From Actinomycetota bacterium (GTDB taxonomy: Bacteria; Actinomycetota; Acidimicrobiia; IMCC26256; BP-133), in the NCBI GenBank assembly GCA_030838815.1, contig JAUZEX010000642.1:1-9889 (forward strand): 9,889 nucleotides of DNA, read 5' to 3'. Within the stretch, counting starts at the first letter, position 1. Each line of letters opens with the position of its first letter. Position numbers and translations under genes: made by a program. The notes beneath the pieces are model-generated. The model saw nothing but the letters and a program-made list of their open reading frames with translations. It searched no databases and had not been told where the DNA came from. Positions 1 to 5,883 of this stretch are shown piece by piece.

Positions 1-1
1 G

Positions 2-637
2 ATCGCCGCCCTGGAGCGGGCCCAGACGTTCCTCGACGACGGCACCCCCCTCTACCGGGCGGCGCTGTCGACCGACGAGCGCGACCTGCTCAAGGCCTCG
101 TTCCTGCTCACCACGAAACCGATCCTCATCGTGGTCAACATCGGAGAGGATCAGCTCGACGACGCCGCCAAGCTGGCCGAGCCGTTCGGGCCCGGGGGCC
201 CGGGGGTGTCCCCCGGATCTGCGACCAGCACAGGAGGGGACACGCTCGCCGTCTCCGTGCAGCTCGAAGCCGAGGCCGCCCGGCTCGATCCGGAGGAACG
301 CTCCGAGCTGCTCGAGGGTCTCGGTCTCGGTGACGGCGTCGTGCCCCGGGTCGCCCGGGCCGCCTACCACCTGCTGGGCCGGAAGACCTTCCTCACCACC
401 GGGCCCGACGAGAGCCGGGCCTGGACGTTCCGGTCCGGGGCCAAGGCCCCGGAGTGCGCCGGGGTGATCCACTCCGACCTCCAGCGGGGATTCATCCGGG
501 CCGAGGTCATCCGGTGGGACGAGCTGCTCTCCATCGGCTCCTGGCCCCGGGCCAAGGAGCTGGGGAAGCTGCGCGTGGAAGGCAAGGACTACGAAGTCGC
601 CGACGGCGACGTGTTGGAGATCCGCTTCAACGTCTGA
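2..637 (+). CDS. ychF: YchF/OLA1-family ATPase, 3' part only
   Basis: This is the C-terminal 211 residues of YchF, an Obg-related P-loop ATPase that binds ribosomes; the P-loop half lies before the window. The frame is open from base 2 and ends with TGA at 635-637. Seen: the conserved stretch ending LLTTKPILIVVNIGED (normally LLTTKP.LYV.NVDE, so the usual Asp after NV is replaced here), the helical region LDPEERSELLEGLGL, and a C-terminal TGS domain with AWTFRSGAKAPECAGVIHSD, FIRAEVI, EGKDYEVADGDVLEIRFNV. A Gly/Pro/Ser/Thr-rich segment (PFGPGGPGVSPGSATSTGGD, 181-240) sits where E. coli and mycobacterial YchF, as I recall them, are about 10 residues shorter. The stop overlaps the next ATG by one base, so an operon with the DUF192 gene and rsmI is likely. 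The family assignment is firm; YchF's physiological role is still debated. Confidence 0.93.
   Translation: MAALERAQTFLDDGTPLYRAALSTDERDLLKASFLLTTKPILIVVNIGEDQLDDAAKLAEPFGPGGPGVSPGSATSTGGDTLAVSVQLEAEAARLDPEERSELLEGLGLGDGVVPRVARAAYHLLGRKTFLTTGPDESRAWTFRSGAKAPECAGVIHSDLQRGFIRAEVIRWDELLSIGSWPRAKELGKLRVEGKDYEVADGDVLEIRFNV
190..243 (+). repeat. Palindrome-rich insert inside ychF
   Basis: Three structures overlap here: a tandem duplication of GCCCGGGG (190-197 and 198-205); a perfect 7-bp hairpin with a TGT loop (arms 200-206 and 210-216); and a perfect 8-bp inverted repeat, GTGTCCCC (206-213) with GGGGACAC (236-243). Together they encode the low-complexity residues that make this YchF longer than usual. 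It could be slippage-born sequence or a small palindromic element that stayed in frame. The second reading is inference only. Confidence 0.55.
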
Positions 638-978
638 TGGCCTGGCTCGTGCGGGAGGGGGGCGACGTGCTGGCCAGCGCCGAGGTGGCCCGCGGCACCC
701 GGGAGCGTACGGTCGGGTTGCTCGGCCGGCGGGAGCCGGCCGAGGTGACGGGGGCCCTCGTGCTGCGGCCGTGCCGGCAGGTCCACACCCTGGGAATGCA
801 CTTCCCGATCGACGTCGCCTTCTGCGACAGCGGGGGCGTGGTGCTGCGCACCGTCACGGTGGCGCCCTGGCGGGTCACCCGGGTCGTGTGGCGGTCGGGG
901 TTCGTGGTCGAGGCGGCGGCCGGCGCCTTCGAGCGCTGGCAGCTCCGGCCCGGCGACACGGTCGAGGTCAAGGAGTGA
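637..978 (+). CDS. DUF192 family protein
   Basis: A 113-residue protein of the DUF192 family, whose biochemical role is not settled. Seen: the family core, beginning with RTVGLLGR near residue 25 and followed by the hallmark HTLGMHFPIDVAFCDSGGVV, a Val/Arg-rich strand segment, and the closing AGAFERWQLRPGDTVEV. Many DUF192 proteins have a secretion signal or lipobox; this one starts directly with MAWLVREGGD and shows no hydrophobic leader, so it is probably cytoplasmic. The ATG at 637 shares its A with the ychF stop (TGATG), and its TGA overlaps a GTG at 975. It therefore looks translationally coupled on both sides. An upstream in-frame extension to 454 would lie inside ychF and matches nothing in the family, so I rejected it. 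Confidence 0.88.
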   Translation: MAWLVREGGDVLASAEVARGTRERTVGLLGRREPAEVTGALVLRPCRQVHTLGMHFPIDVAFCDSGGVVLRTVTVAPWRVTRVVWRSGFVVEAAAGAFERWQLRPGDTVEVKE

Positions 979-1901
979 CCGCCGGGGGACGGGGGGAGTC
1001 CCCCCGACAAGGGCGGCGTGAGCCGCCAGAGACAGCCCGGCCGGCGGTGATCCTGGTCGGGACGCCGATCGGCAACCTCGGGGACCTGTCCCCGAGGGCG
1101 GTCGAGGTCCTCGAGGCCGCCGACGTCATCGCCGCCGAGGACACCCGCCGCACCCGCCCCCTGCTCACCGCGGCCGGAATCTCGAGCCGGGGCCGGCTGG
1201 TGTCGTTCCACGGCCCCGACGAGGCCGAGCTGGCCGCCCGGCTGGTGGAGCGGATCGTCGAGCGGGGGGAGCGCCTGGTCTGCGTCACCGACGCCGGGAT
1301 GCCCGGCATCTCCGATCCGGGGGAGCGGCTGGTGGTGGCGGCGCTGGCGGCGGGCGTGGCGGTCGAGGTCATCCCCGGGCCGAGCGCGGTGCTGGCCGCC
1401 CTGGTGGTGTCGGGGCTCCCGACCGCCCGGTTCGTCTTCGAAGGCTTCCTGCCCCGGAAGGGCCGGCAGCGGGCGGCCAGGCTCGAGGCGCTCCGGGCCG
1501 AGGACCGGACGGTGGTGCTGTTCGAGGCCCCCCACCGGCTCGAGGCGACGCTGGCCGACCTCGCCGTCGCCTTCGGTCCCGACCGGCCCGTGGCCGTGGC
1601 CCGCGAGCTCACGAAGCTCTACGAGACGGTGTGGCGGGGGACGCTGGGAGCGGCGGTGGAGGCCGCCAACGTCGGCGAAGGCCCGCAGGCCCGGGGGGAG
1701 CAGGTCATCGTGATCGGCCCCGCGGCGCCCACCGCCTTGGCGGAGCCCGACGACGAGACGCTCGAGGAGGCCCTTCGGGTCGAGATCGCGGCCGGCGCCT
1801 CGACCCGGGATGCGGCGGCCGCGGTGGCGGTCAGCCTGGGGGTGCCCCGCCGGCGCGCCTACACCCTCGCCGCCGCCCTCGGAAAGGCGGCGAGGGCGTG
1901 A
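975..1901 (+). CDS. rsmI: 16S rRNA (cytidine1402-2'-O)-methyltransferase RsmI
   Basis: RsmI uses SAM to 2'-O-methylate C1402 in the decoding centre of 16S rRNA. Seen: the tetrapyrrole-methylase-type N-terminus ILVGTPIGNLGDLSPRA, AAEDTRRT (about residues 53-60), VTDAGMPGISDPGE (about 104-117), IPGPSAVLAALVVSGLP, FEGFLPRKGRQR, FEAPHRLEATL, ARELTKLYE, and a C-terminal helical STRDAAAAVAVSLGVPRRRAY segment. The chosen GTG at 975 forms a GTGA overlap with the DUF192 stop, the same coupling seen at tatD and ispE. It gives 308 residues, with a non-conserved, Gly/Arg-rich stretch of 24 before the family core. The alternative GTG at 1047 (284 residues) matches the usual family start better, but I see no ribosome-binding site before it. 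The AGGAG at 971-975 touches the upstream GTG, closer than normal. Function is sure; the start is not. Confidence 0.93.
   Translation: MTAGGRGESPRQGRREPPETARPAVILVGTPIGNLGDLSPRAVEVLEAADVIAAEDTRRTRPLLTAAGISSRGRLVSFHGPDEAELAARLVERIVERGERLVCVTDAGMPGISDPGERLVVAALAAGVAVEVIPGPSAVLAALVVSGLPTARFVFEGFLPRKGRQRAARLEALRAEDRTVVLFEAPHRLEATLADLAVAFGPDRPVAVARELTKLYETVWRGTLGAAVEAANVGEGPQARGEQVIVIGPAAPTALAEPDDETLEEALRVEIAAGASTRDAAAAVAVSLGVPRRRAYTLAAALGKAARA
990..1006 (+). repeat. GC hairpin before the conserved RsmI start
   Basis: A perfect 7-bp stem of C plus six G (990-996) pairs with six C plus G (1000-1006) around an AGT loop. It lies between the DUF192 stop and the conserved RsmI core. No T-run follows, so it is not a classical terminator. 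It may shape translation of rsmI if the GTG at 1047 is the true start, or simply encode low-complexity residues if 975 is. Confidence 0.5.
1012..1027 (+). repeat. 6-bp hairpin with GUGA tetraloop
   Basis: GGCGGC (1012-1017) pairs perfectly with GCCGCC (1022-1027) around GTGA, which would be a GNRA-class tetraloop in RNA. It lies 19 bases before the conserved GTG at 1047 and directly after the hairpin at 990-1006, so two stable stems stack in the rsmI leader or N-terminal extension. Confidence 0.5.
1864..1896. terminator. Stem-loop at the rsmI 3' end, possible bidirectional terminator
   Basis: A perfect 11-bp inverted repeat, CCCTCGCCGCC (1864-1874) and GGCGGCGAGGG (1886-1896), closes an 11-nt loop. 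It covers the last rsmI codons and stands just before the convergent end of the abrB-like gene, which is where a terminator is needed for both transcripts. Neither side carries a T-run, so it would have to be of the U-poor kind proposed for actinobacteria. The structure is seen; termination is inference. Confidence 0.45.
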
Positions 1902-1908
1902 CCCCCGG

Positions 1909-2160
1909 TCAGATTTCTTCGATACCGGTCTTGCAGATCTCGCAAATGAGCTTGTCCCGGAAGTTGACGAGGCCGTCGGTGGAGTCGCAGAACACGCACC
2001 CGGTCTCGACCTTGGTCAGGACGATTCGCTCCTCTTCCACGTGGATGGCGAGGTGGTCGCCCTCGTGGATGCGGAACCGTTTGCGGAGCTCACTGGGGAG
2101 AACCATGCGTCCGAGTTCGTCGACCTTGCGGGTCATGCCGGTCGAGCGCGCCTCGCGCAT
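1909..2160 (-). CDS. AbrB/SpoVT-type DNA-binding regulator with four-Cys tail
   Basis: An 83-residue protein from the ATG at 2160-2158. Seen: an N-terminal swapped-hairpin (SpoVT-AbrB) domain, STGMTRKVDELGRMVLPSEL, followed by RIHEGDHLAIHVEEERIVLTKV, close to the pattern of Bacillus AbrB (VDELGR.V.P.ELR). The short tail has CVFC (residues 55 and 58) and CEIC (73 and 76) about 15 apart, a likely zinc knuckle; similar tails occur in clostridial AbrB homologues as I recall them. The start is supported by AGGA 4 nt upstream. The frame stays open to 2286, but that extension is Pro/Gly/Gln-rich and unlike the family. The gene converges on rsmI with 7 bp between and diverges from metG across 119 bp, so self-regulation or control of metG is possible. 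Targets are unknown. Confidence 0.88.
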   Translation of the reverse strand: MREARSTGMTRKVDELGRMVLPSELRKRFRIHEGDHLAIHVEEERIVLTKVETGCVFCDSTDGLVNFRDKLICEICKTGIEEI

Positions 2161-2180
2161 CGAGTCCTGCGCCGATACCG

Positions 2181-2210
2181 CCCGGGGTGGAGGCGCCCCC
2201 TGGGGCCCCC
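2181..2210. other. GC-palindromic tract in the abrB/metG spacer
   Basis: This all-but-AT-free tract contains GCCCC and GGGGC (2195-2199 and 2202-2206) as a tight inverted repeat with a 2-nt loop. If abrB is transcribed from near 2235 on the - strand, the tract falls in its 5' leader and could fold. Its function is unknown and it may be compositional only. Confidence 0.25.
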
Positions 2211-2221
2211 CTTGCGGACCG

Positions 2222-2250
2222 TTGACCCGCGCCGGCGTCGTATCGTAAGG
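2222..2250. promoter_or_regulatory. Possible overlapping divergent promoters, abrB and metG
   Basis: TATCGTA (2241-2247) fits TAnnnT on both strands: TATCGT reading toward metG and TACGAT (2247-2242) reading toward abrB. TTGACC at 2222-2227 is a good -35 hexamer for metG, but the spacing to TATCGT is only 13 nt; with 18 nt the -10 would be TAAGGC (2246-2251). No convincing -35 is seen for abrB. The placement, in the only spacer between two divergent genes, supports the idea more than the hexamers do. Confidence 0.35.
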
Positions 2251-2279
2251 CCTGAGTCGAGAAGCCGAGGAAGACACGC

Positions 2280-3794
2280 GTGCCACCCTTCTCCGTCACC
2301 ACACCCATCTATTACGTCAACGACGTTCCCCATATCGGCCACGCCTACACCACCATCGCCGGTGATGTCCTGGCCCGTTGGCGCCGTTTGTGGGGCGATG
2401 AGGTGTTTTTTCTGACCGGAACCGACGAGCACGGCCTCAAGATGGCCCAGGCCGCCGAGGCCCAGGGCCTCACCCCGAAGGACTGGGCCGACCGCACCAG
2501 CGAACGGTTCCGGGAGGCCTGGAAAGAGCTGCGGATCTCCAACGACGACTTCATCCGCACCACCGAGCCCCGCCACCACCGGGCCGTCCAGGAGATGCTC
2601 CAGAAGGTCTACGACAACGGCGACATCGAGCTCGGCACCTACGAGGGCCTCTACTGCGTGGCCTGCGAGGCCTATTACACCGAGGATGAACTGGTCGACG
2701 GGAACTGCCCGATCCACGGCCGGCCCGTCCAGCGCATGCGGGAGGAGAACTACTTCTTCAAGCTGTCCCGCTACGGCGACCGGCTGCTGGAGTATTACGA
2801 GGCCCATCCCGAAGCCGTCCAGCCCGACACCCGACGGAATGAGGTTCTGGGCTTCATTCGACAGGGCCTGCAGGACTTCTCGATCTCCCGGACCTCGATC
2901 AGCTGGGGCATCCCGATTCCCTGGGATCCGAACCACGTCGCCTACGTCTGGTTCGACGCCCTCATCAACTACTGCACGGCGCTCGGCTACGGGGCCGACC
3001 GGGAGCGGTTCGAGCACTGGTGGCCGGTCGACTACCACCTCGTCGGCAAGGACATCCTCCGCTTCCACGCCGTCTACTGGCCGGCCATGCTCATGGCCGC
3101 CGGGGAGGCGCCGCCGAAGCATGTCTTCGCCCACGGCTGGCTCCTGGTCGGCGGCGAGAAGATGAGCAAGACCCGGCTGAACCAGATCGCCCCCGGCGAC
3201 CTGGTGGCCACCTTCGGGTCGGACGGGGTGCGCTACCACTTCCTCCGCGACCAGAACTTCGGCCCCGACGGCGACTTCAGCTACGAGGCCATGGTGGCCC
3301 GCTACAACGCCGACCTGGCCAACAACTTCGGCAACCTGGCCAGCCGCGTGCTCAACATGGCGGTCAACTACCTCGGCGGGGTGTCCCCCGAGGCCCGGGA
3401 GAACGGGCCGCTCCGGGACCAGTCGGTGACGGCCCTGGACGGGCTGTCGACCGGGATGGCCAAGCTCGACTTCGCCGGCGGGTTCGGCGCGGTGTGGGAC
3501 CTCATCCGGGCGGCCAACGCTTACATCGAGGACCGGGCCCCCTGGGCGCTGCAGAAGACCGGCGATGCCGAGGCGGTGGCGGCGGTGCTGGGCGACTGCC
3601 TCGAGGCGCTCCGGACCGTGGCCCTGCTGGCGTCGCCCCTGATCCCCGACGCCGCCGCCGAACTGTGGCGCCGCCTCGGCCTCCCGGGCACGCCGGAAGA
3701 CCAGCGCCTGCCCGAGGCCGCGGCCTGGGGTTCGATGCCGGCGGGCTCGACGCTGGAGCGCGGCCCGGCGCTCTTCCCGAGGCTCGAAGGGTGA
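2280..3794 (+). CDS. metG: Methionyl-tRNA synthetase
   Basis: This class I aminoacyl-tRNA synthetase charges tRNA-Met, for both initiation and elongation. Seen in order: YYVNDVPHIGHAY with the HIGH signature at residues 18-21, FFLTGTDEHGLK, a zinc-knuckle insert with C126, C129, C143 and H146 (CVAC…CPIH, the single-knuckle type known from Thermus), SWGIPIPWD, VGKDILRFH, and the KMSKS loop as KMSKT at 294-298. A helical anticodon-binding domain follows (NNFGNLASRVLNMAVNYL…PWALQKTGD). At 504 residues it lacks the C-terminal tRNA-binding dimer domain of Bacillus MetRS, as is usual in actinobacteria. The start is GTG, with AGGAAG (2268-2273) six bases upstream. The gene diverges from the abrB-like gene and its stop overlaps tatD by GTGA, so the pair is probably co-transcribed. 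Confidence 0.97.
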   Translation: MPPFSVTTPIYYVNDVPHIGHAYTTIAGDVLARWRRLWGDEVFFLTGTDEHGLKMAQAAEAQGLTPKDWADRTSERFREAWKELRISNDDFIRTTEPRHHRAVQEMLQKVYDNGDIELGTYEGLYCVACEAYYTEDELVDGNCPIHGRPVQRMREENYFFKLSRYGDRLLEYYEAHPEAVQPDTRRNEVLGFIRQGLQDFSISRTSISWGIPIPWDPNHVAYVWFDALINYCTALGYGADRERFEHWWPVDYHLVGKDILRFHAVYWPAMLMAAGEAPPKHVFAHGWLLVGGEKMSKTRLNQIAPGDLVATFGSDGVRYHFLRDQNFGPDGDFSYEAMVARYNADLANNFGNLASRVLNMAVNYLGGVSPEARENGPLRDQSVTALDGLSTGMAKLDFAGGFGAVWDLIRAANAYIEDRAPWALQKTGDAEAVAAVLGDCLEALRTVALLASPLIPDAAAELWRRLGLPGTPEDQRLPEAAAWGSMPAGSTLERGPALFPRLEG

Positions 3795-4591
3795 CCTGGA
3801 TCGACTCCCATTGCCACCTCCAGTTCGAAGAGCGGGCCGGGGATGGCGGTGACAGCGTGGCTCGTCGGAGCGACGACTCCCTGGCCGCCGAGGCAATCGC
3901 CCGGGCGGTCGGGGCCGGGGTGGAGCGGATGGTGTGCATCGGCACCGACCTGGCCACGTCGCGGGAGGCCGTCCGCCTGGCTGCGGTCTTTCCCGAGGTG
4001 TGGGCCACGGTCGGGCTCCATCCCCACGACGCCTCGAAGCTGGCCGCCGAGTGGAGCGAGCTCGTCGAGCTGGCCGGGGCCGACCGGGTCGTCGGCATCG
4101 GGGAGTGCGGCTTCGACCTCTACTACCGCCACTCCGAGCCCGACGCCCAGGAGAAGGCCTTCCGGGCCCAGCTCGGCCTGGCCCGGGACCGGGGCCTGCC
4201 GCTGGTGATCCACTCCCGGGACGCCTGGGCCGAGACCTTCGGCGTGCTGGAGACCGACGGGGTCCCGGACCGAACGGTGTTCCACTGCTTCACCGGCGGC
4301 CCGGCCGAGGCCGAACGGGCCCTGGCGGTCGGCTGCTGGCTCTCCTACTCGGGGATCGTCTCGTTCAAGACGGCCGACGACCTGCGGGCGGCGGCGGCCA
4401 TCACTCCCTCCGATCGCCTGCTGGTGGAGACCGACGCGCCGTTCCTGGCCCCGGTCCCACACCGGGGCAAGACCAACGAGCCGGCGTTCCTTCCGGCCGT
4501 GGGGGCGGCCCTGGCCGCGGCCCGCCGCGAGTCGGTGGACGAAGTGGCCGCGGCCACCAGGGCGAACGCGCTGGCCGTCTTCTGGGCCTGA
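3791..4591 (+). CDS. tatD: TatD-family metal-dependent deoxyribonuclease
   Basis: A 266-residue TIM-barrel hydrolase of the TatD family. Characterised members are metal-dependent DNases with 3'-5' exonuclease activity linked to DNA repair or degradation. All metal ligands expected for the family are visible: H7 and H9 in DSHCHL, E105 in GIGECGFD, H141 in VIHSRD, H165 in FHCFTG, and D215 in ETDAPFL. The end PFLAPVPHRGKTNEPAFL and ATRANALAVF is typical. The GTG start overlaps the metG stop by 4 nt (GTGA) with GAAGG directly before it, which suggests translational coupling. The order metG–tatD–wall protein–rsmA is conserved widely in Gram-positive bacteria (Bacillus metS–yabD–yabE–rnmV–ksgA). 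The longer open frame upstream to 3020 lies inside metG in another phase and is not part of the gene. Confidence 0.95.
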   Translation: MTWIDSHCHLQFEERAGDGGDSVARRSDDSLAAEAIARAVGAGVERMVCIGTDLATSREAVRLAAVFPEVWATVGLHPHDASKLAAEWSELVELAGADRVVGIGECGFDLYYRHSEPDAQEKAFRAQLGLARDRGLPLVIHSRDAWAETFGVLETDGVPDRTVFHCFTGGPAEAERALAVGCWLSYSGIVSFKTADDLRAAAAITPSDRLLVETDAPFLAPVPHRGKTNEPAFLPAVGAALAAARRESVDEVAAATRANALAVFWA

Positions 4592-4758
4592 TGCGCCGGC
4601 ATCGGCTTTCATCGGACCGTCGGGAATCTGTCAAGCAACACCTCGCTCGGAGGTCACAAGAACCTCAAGGGCGACTTCGACAACGATAGTTGCGGGGTCG
4701 GAGCACGGAGCGTGGGTCCGCTGGACCGGCGGCCAAAACCGTCGTTAGCGTCCGCCCG
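4592..4758 (+). other. Spacer and leader upstream of the wall-protein gene
   Basis: This 167-bp spacer contains no gene I can support. Visible structures are weak: GAGGT/ACCTC (4650-4654, 4662-4666), CAAC-GATA-GTTG (4681-4692), and the hairpin GGTCC-GCT-GGACC (4715-4727). I looked for the ydaO-type c-di-AMP riboswitch that precedes rpf genes in some actinobacteria and do not see its core. The TAG at 4687-4689 limits how far upstream the next gene can start. Confidence 0.35.
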
Positions 4759-5823
4759 ATGCCTCCCACCAGCACCGATACCCGCAGGCGGGTCCGGCGG
4801 CGCTTCTCCGGCCGGTCCGCCGCCACGTTCCTGGTCGTCGCGCTGGCCGTCCCGTTGGCCGGGGTGGCGGCCCTCCGGAGTGCCTCCCACTCCGGGGGCC
4901 CGACGCTCCGATCGGCGGCCATGGCCGCCGGCGTCGACGGTGATCGGCTGTACCGGGACCGGGCGTCGCGGTCGGCCGTCCGGGACGAGCAGCCGGCGAC
5001 ACCGGCGAAAGCGGTGACCGTTGTGCACGACGGAACCCGCCGGGAGGTCGCAACCGCGGCCGCCACCGTCGGGGATCTCCTGGCCGGGCTCGGGATCAGG
5101 CTCGACGGCGACGACGAGGTCAGCCCGCCGCTCGACGCCCCGCCGGGCGGAGCCGTGACGGTGGTGCGGGTCGACGTCAGCCGGGTCACCGAGGAGCGGG
5201 CGGTGCCCGTCCCCAAGGAGCTGCGGGACGACCCGGCGCTGGCCCGGGGGGAGACGAGGGTTGAGGCCGACGGCACGCCGGGTCTCGAGCGGGTGGTGTT
5301 CGAGGTGACCCGCCGTGACGGGCGGGTCGCCTCCCGGCGGCAGATCTCGACGGAGACCATCGCGGCGGCCAACCCGCGGGTGGTGATCGTCGGTCGGGGT
5401 GGCGGACGGGGCACCCCGACCGGCGACGAGGACCTCCCGCTCAAGCTCCGGCTGGCCCAGGGCGACGACAACGTCGCCGGTACGGCCGACGGTCGACGGA
5501 CGGCCGGCCCCATCCCGGCACGCCGCTTCGCCGCCGCCGACGGAAGCTCCGACTCCGGGGGCGCGGACTCTCCCGGGATCGGCGGCCACCAGGAGGGCGG
5601 CGCCTCCTGGTACCGCTACAAGCCCGGCACCTGCGCCCACCGTACGTTGCCCAAAGGCACGGTCGTGAAGGTGACCAACCTGGCCACCGGCCAGTCGGCC
5701 AGCTGCACCGTGGCCGACCGCGGCCCGTTCGTCGCCGGGCGCATCATCGACCTCGACCGGAGCGTCTTCATGGCCATCGCCACCGGCAACCAAGGGGTGG
5801 TCCGGGTCCGCATCGAGTGGTGA
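4759..5823 (+). CDS. DUF348–G5–RlpA-like double-psi beta-barrel wall protein
   Basis: A 354-residue exported or membrane-anchored protein. Seen: an Arg-rich N-terminus (RRRVRRRFSGR), a hydrophobic segment at about 21-39 (signal peptide or anchor), a DUF348/ubiquitin-like module (about 84-136: VTVVHDGTRREV, TVGDLLAGLGI), a G5 domain (about 137-214, including VSRVTEERAVPVPKE and ERVVFEVTRRDGRV), a polar linker rich in Gly and Ser, and a C-terminal RlpA-like domain (281-354). That domain begins GASWYRYKPGTCAHRTLP and includes VADRGPFVAGRIIDL. H294 and D320 match the catalytic positions I recall for RlpA lytic transglycosylase; C292 and C316 could form a disulfide. DUF348 and G5 are the RpfB/YabE stalk, and the position before rsmA is that of rpfB. 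The start is uncertain: the ATG at 4759 fits a signal peptide, while a TTG at 4690 would add 23 residues. Neither has a clear ribosome-binding site. Confidence 0.87.
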   Translation: MPPTSTDTRRRVRRRFSGRSAATFLVVALAVPLAGVAALRSASHSGGPTLRSAAMAAGVDGDRLYRDRASRSAVRDEQPATPAKAVTVVHDGTRREVATAAATVGDLLAGLGIRLDGDDEVSPPLDAPPGGAVTVVRVDVSRVTEERAVPVPKELRDDPALARGETRVEADGTPGLERVVFEVTRRDGRVASRRQISTETIAAANPRVVIVGRGGGRGTPTGDEDLPLKLRLAQGDDNVAGTADGRRTAGPIPARRFAAADGSSDSGGADSPGIGGHQEGGASWYRYKPGTCAHRTLPKGTVVKVTNLATGQSASCTVADRGPFVAGRIIDLDRSVFMAIATGNQGVVRVRIEW

Positions 5824-5869
5824 CCCCGCTGCCCGCTCTGGTTGTCGGAGTGGCGGCCCGGCGAGCAAG

Positions 5870-5875
5870 TACCGT
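5870..5875 (+). promoter_or_regulatory. Possible -10 (TACCGT) for leaderless rsmA
   Basis: TACCGT fits TAnnnT and ends 8 nt before the GTG at 5884, so transcription could begin at or next to the start codon. No Shine-Dalgarno sequence is seen before that GTG, and leaderless mRNAs are common in actinobacteria. TTGTCG at 5842 is 22 nt away, too far for a normal -35. Suggestive only. Confidence 0.22.
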
Positions 5876-5883
5876 CCGGCTCC

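Noticed and set aside
2161..2286. An N-terminal extension of the AbrB-like protein to 2286
   Set aside because: The added residues are low-complexity and cover the metG ribosome-binding site and start; the family begins near the ATG at 2160, which has AGGA ahead of it.
3020..3790. A 5' extension of the tatD frame through metG
   Set aside because: The extension is Arg/Pro/Gly-rich out-of-phase metG sequence; the TatD domain begins exactly at the GTG at 3791.
2133..3896. A 587-codon open frame on the - strand opposite metG
   Set aside because: It has no recognisable motif and lies fully antisense to a textbook MetRS with HIGH and KMSKT; such long shadows are expected at this GC content.
4592..4758. 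A ydaO-type c-di-AMP riboswitch before the rpfB-like gene
   Set aside because: I searched by eye because rpf genes in some actinobacteria have one, but the conserved core motifs are not present and the spacer is short. A covariance-model search would settle it.
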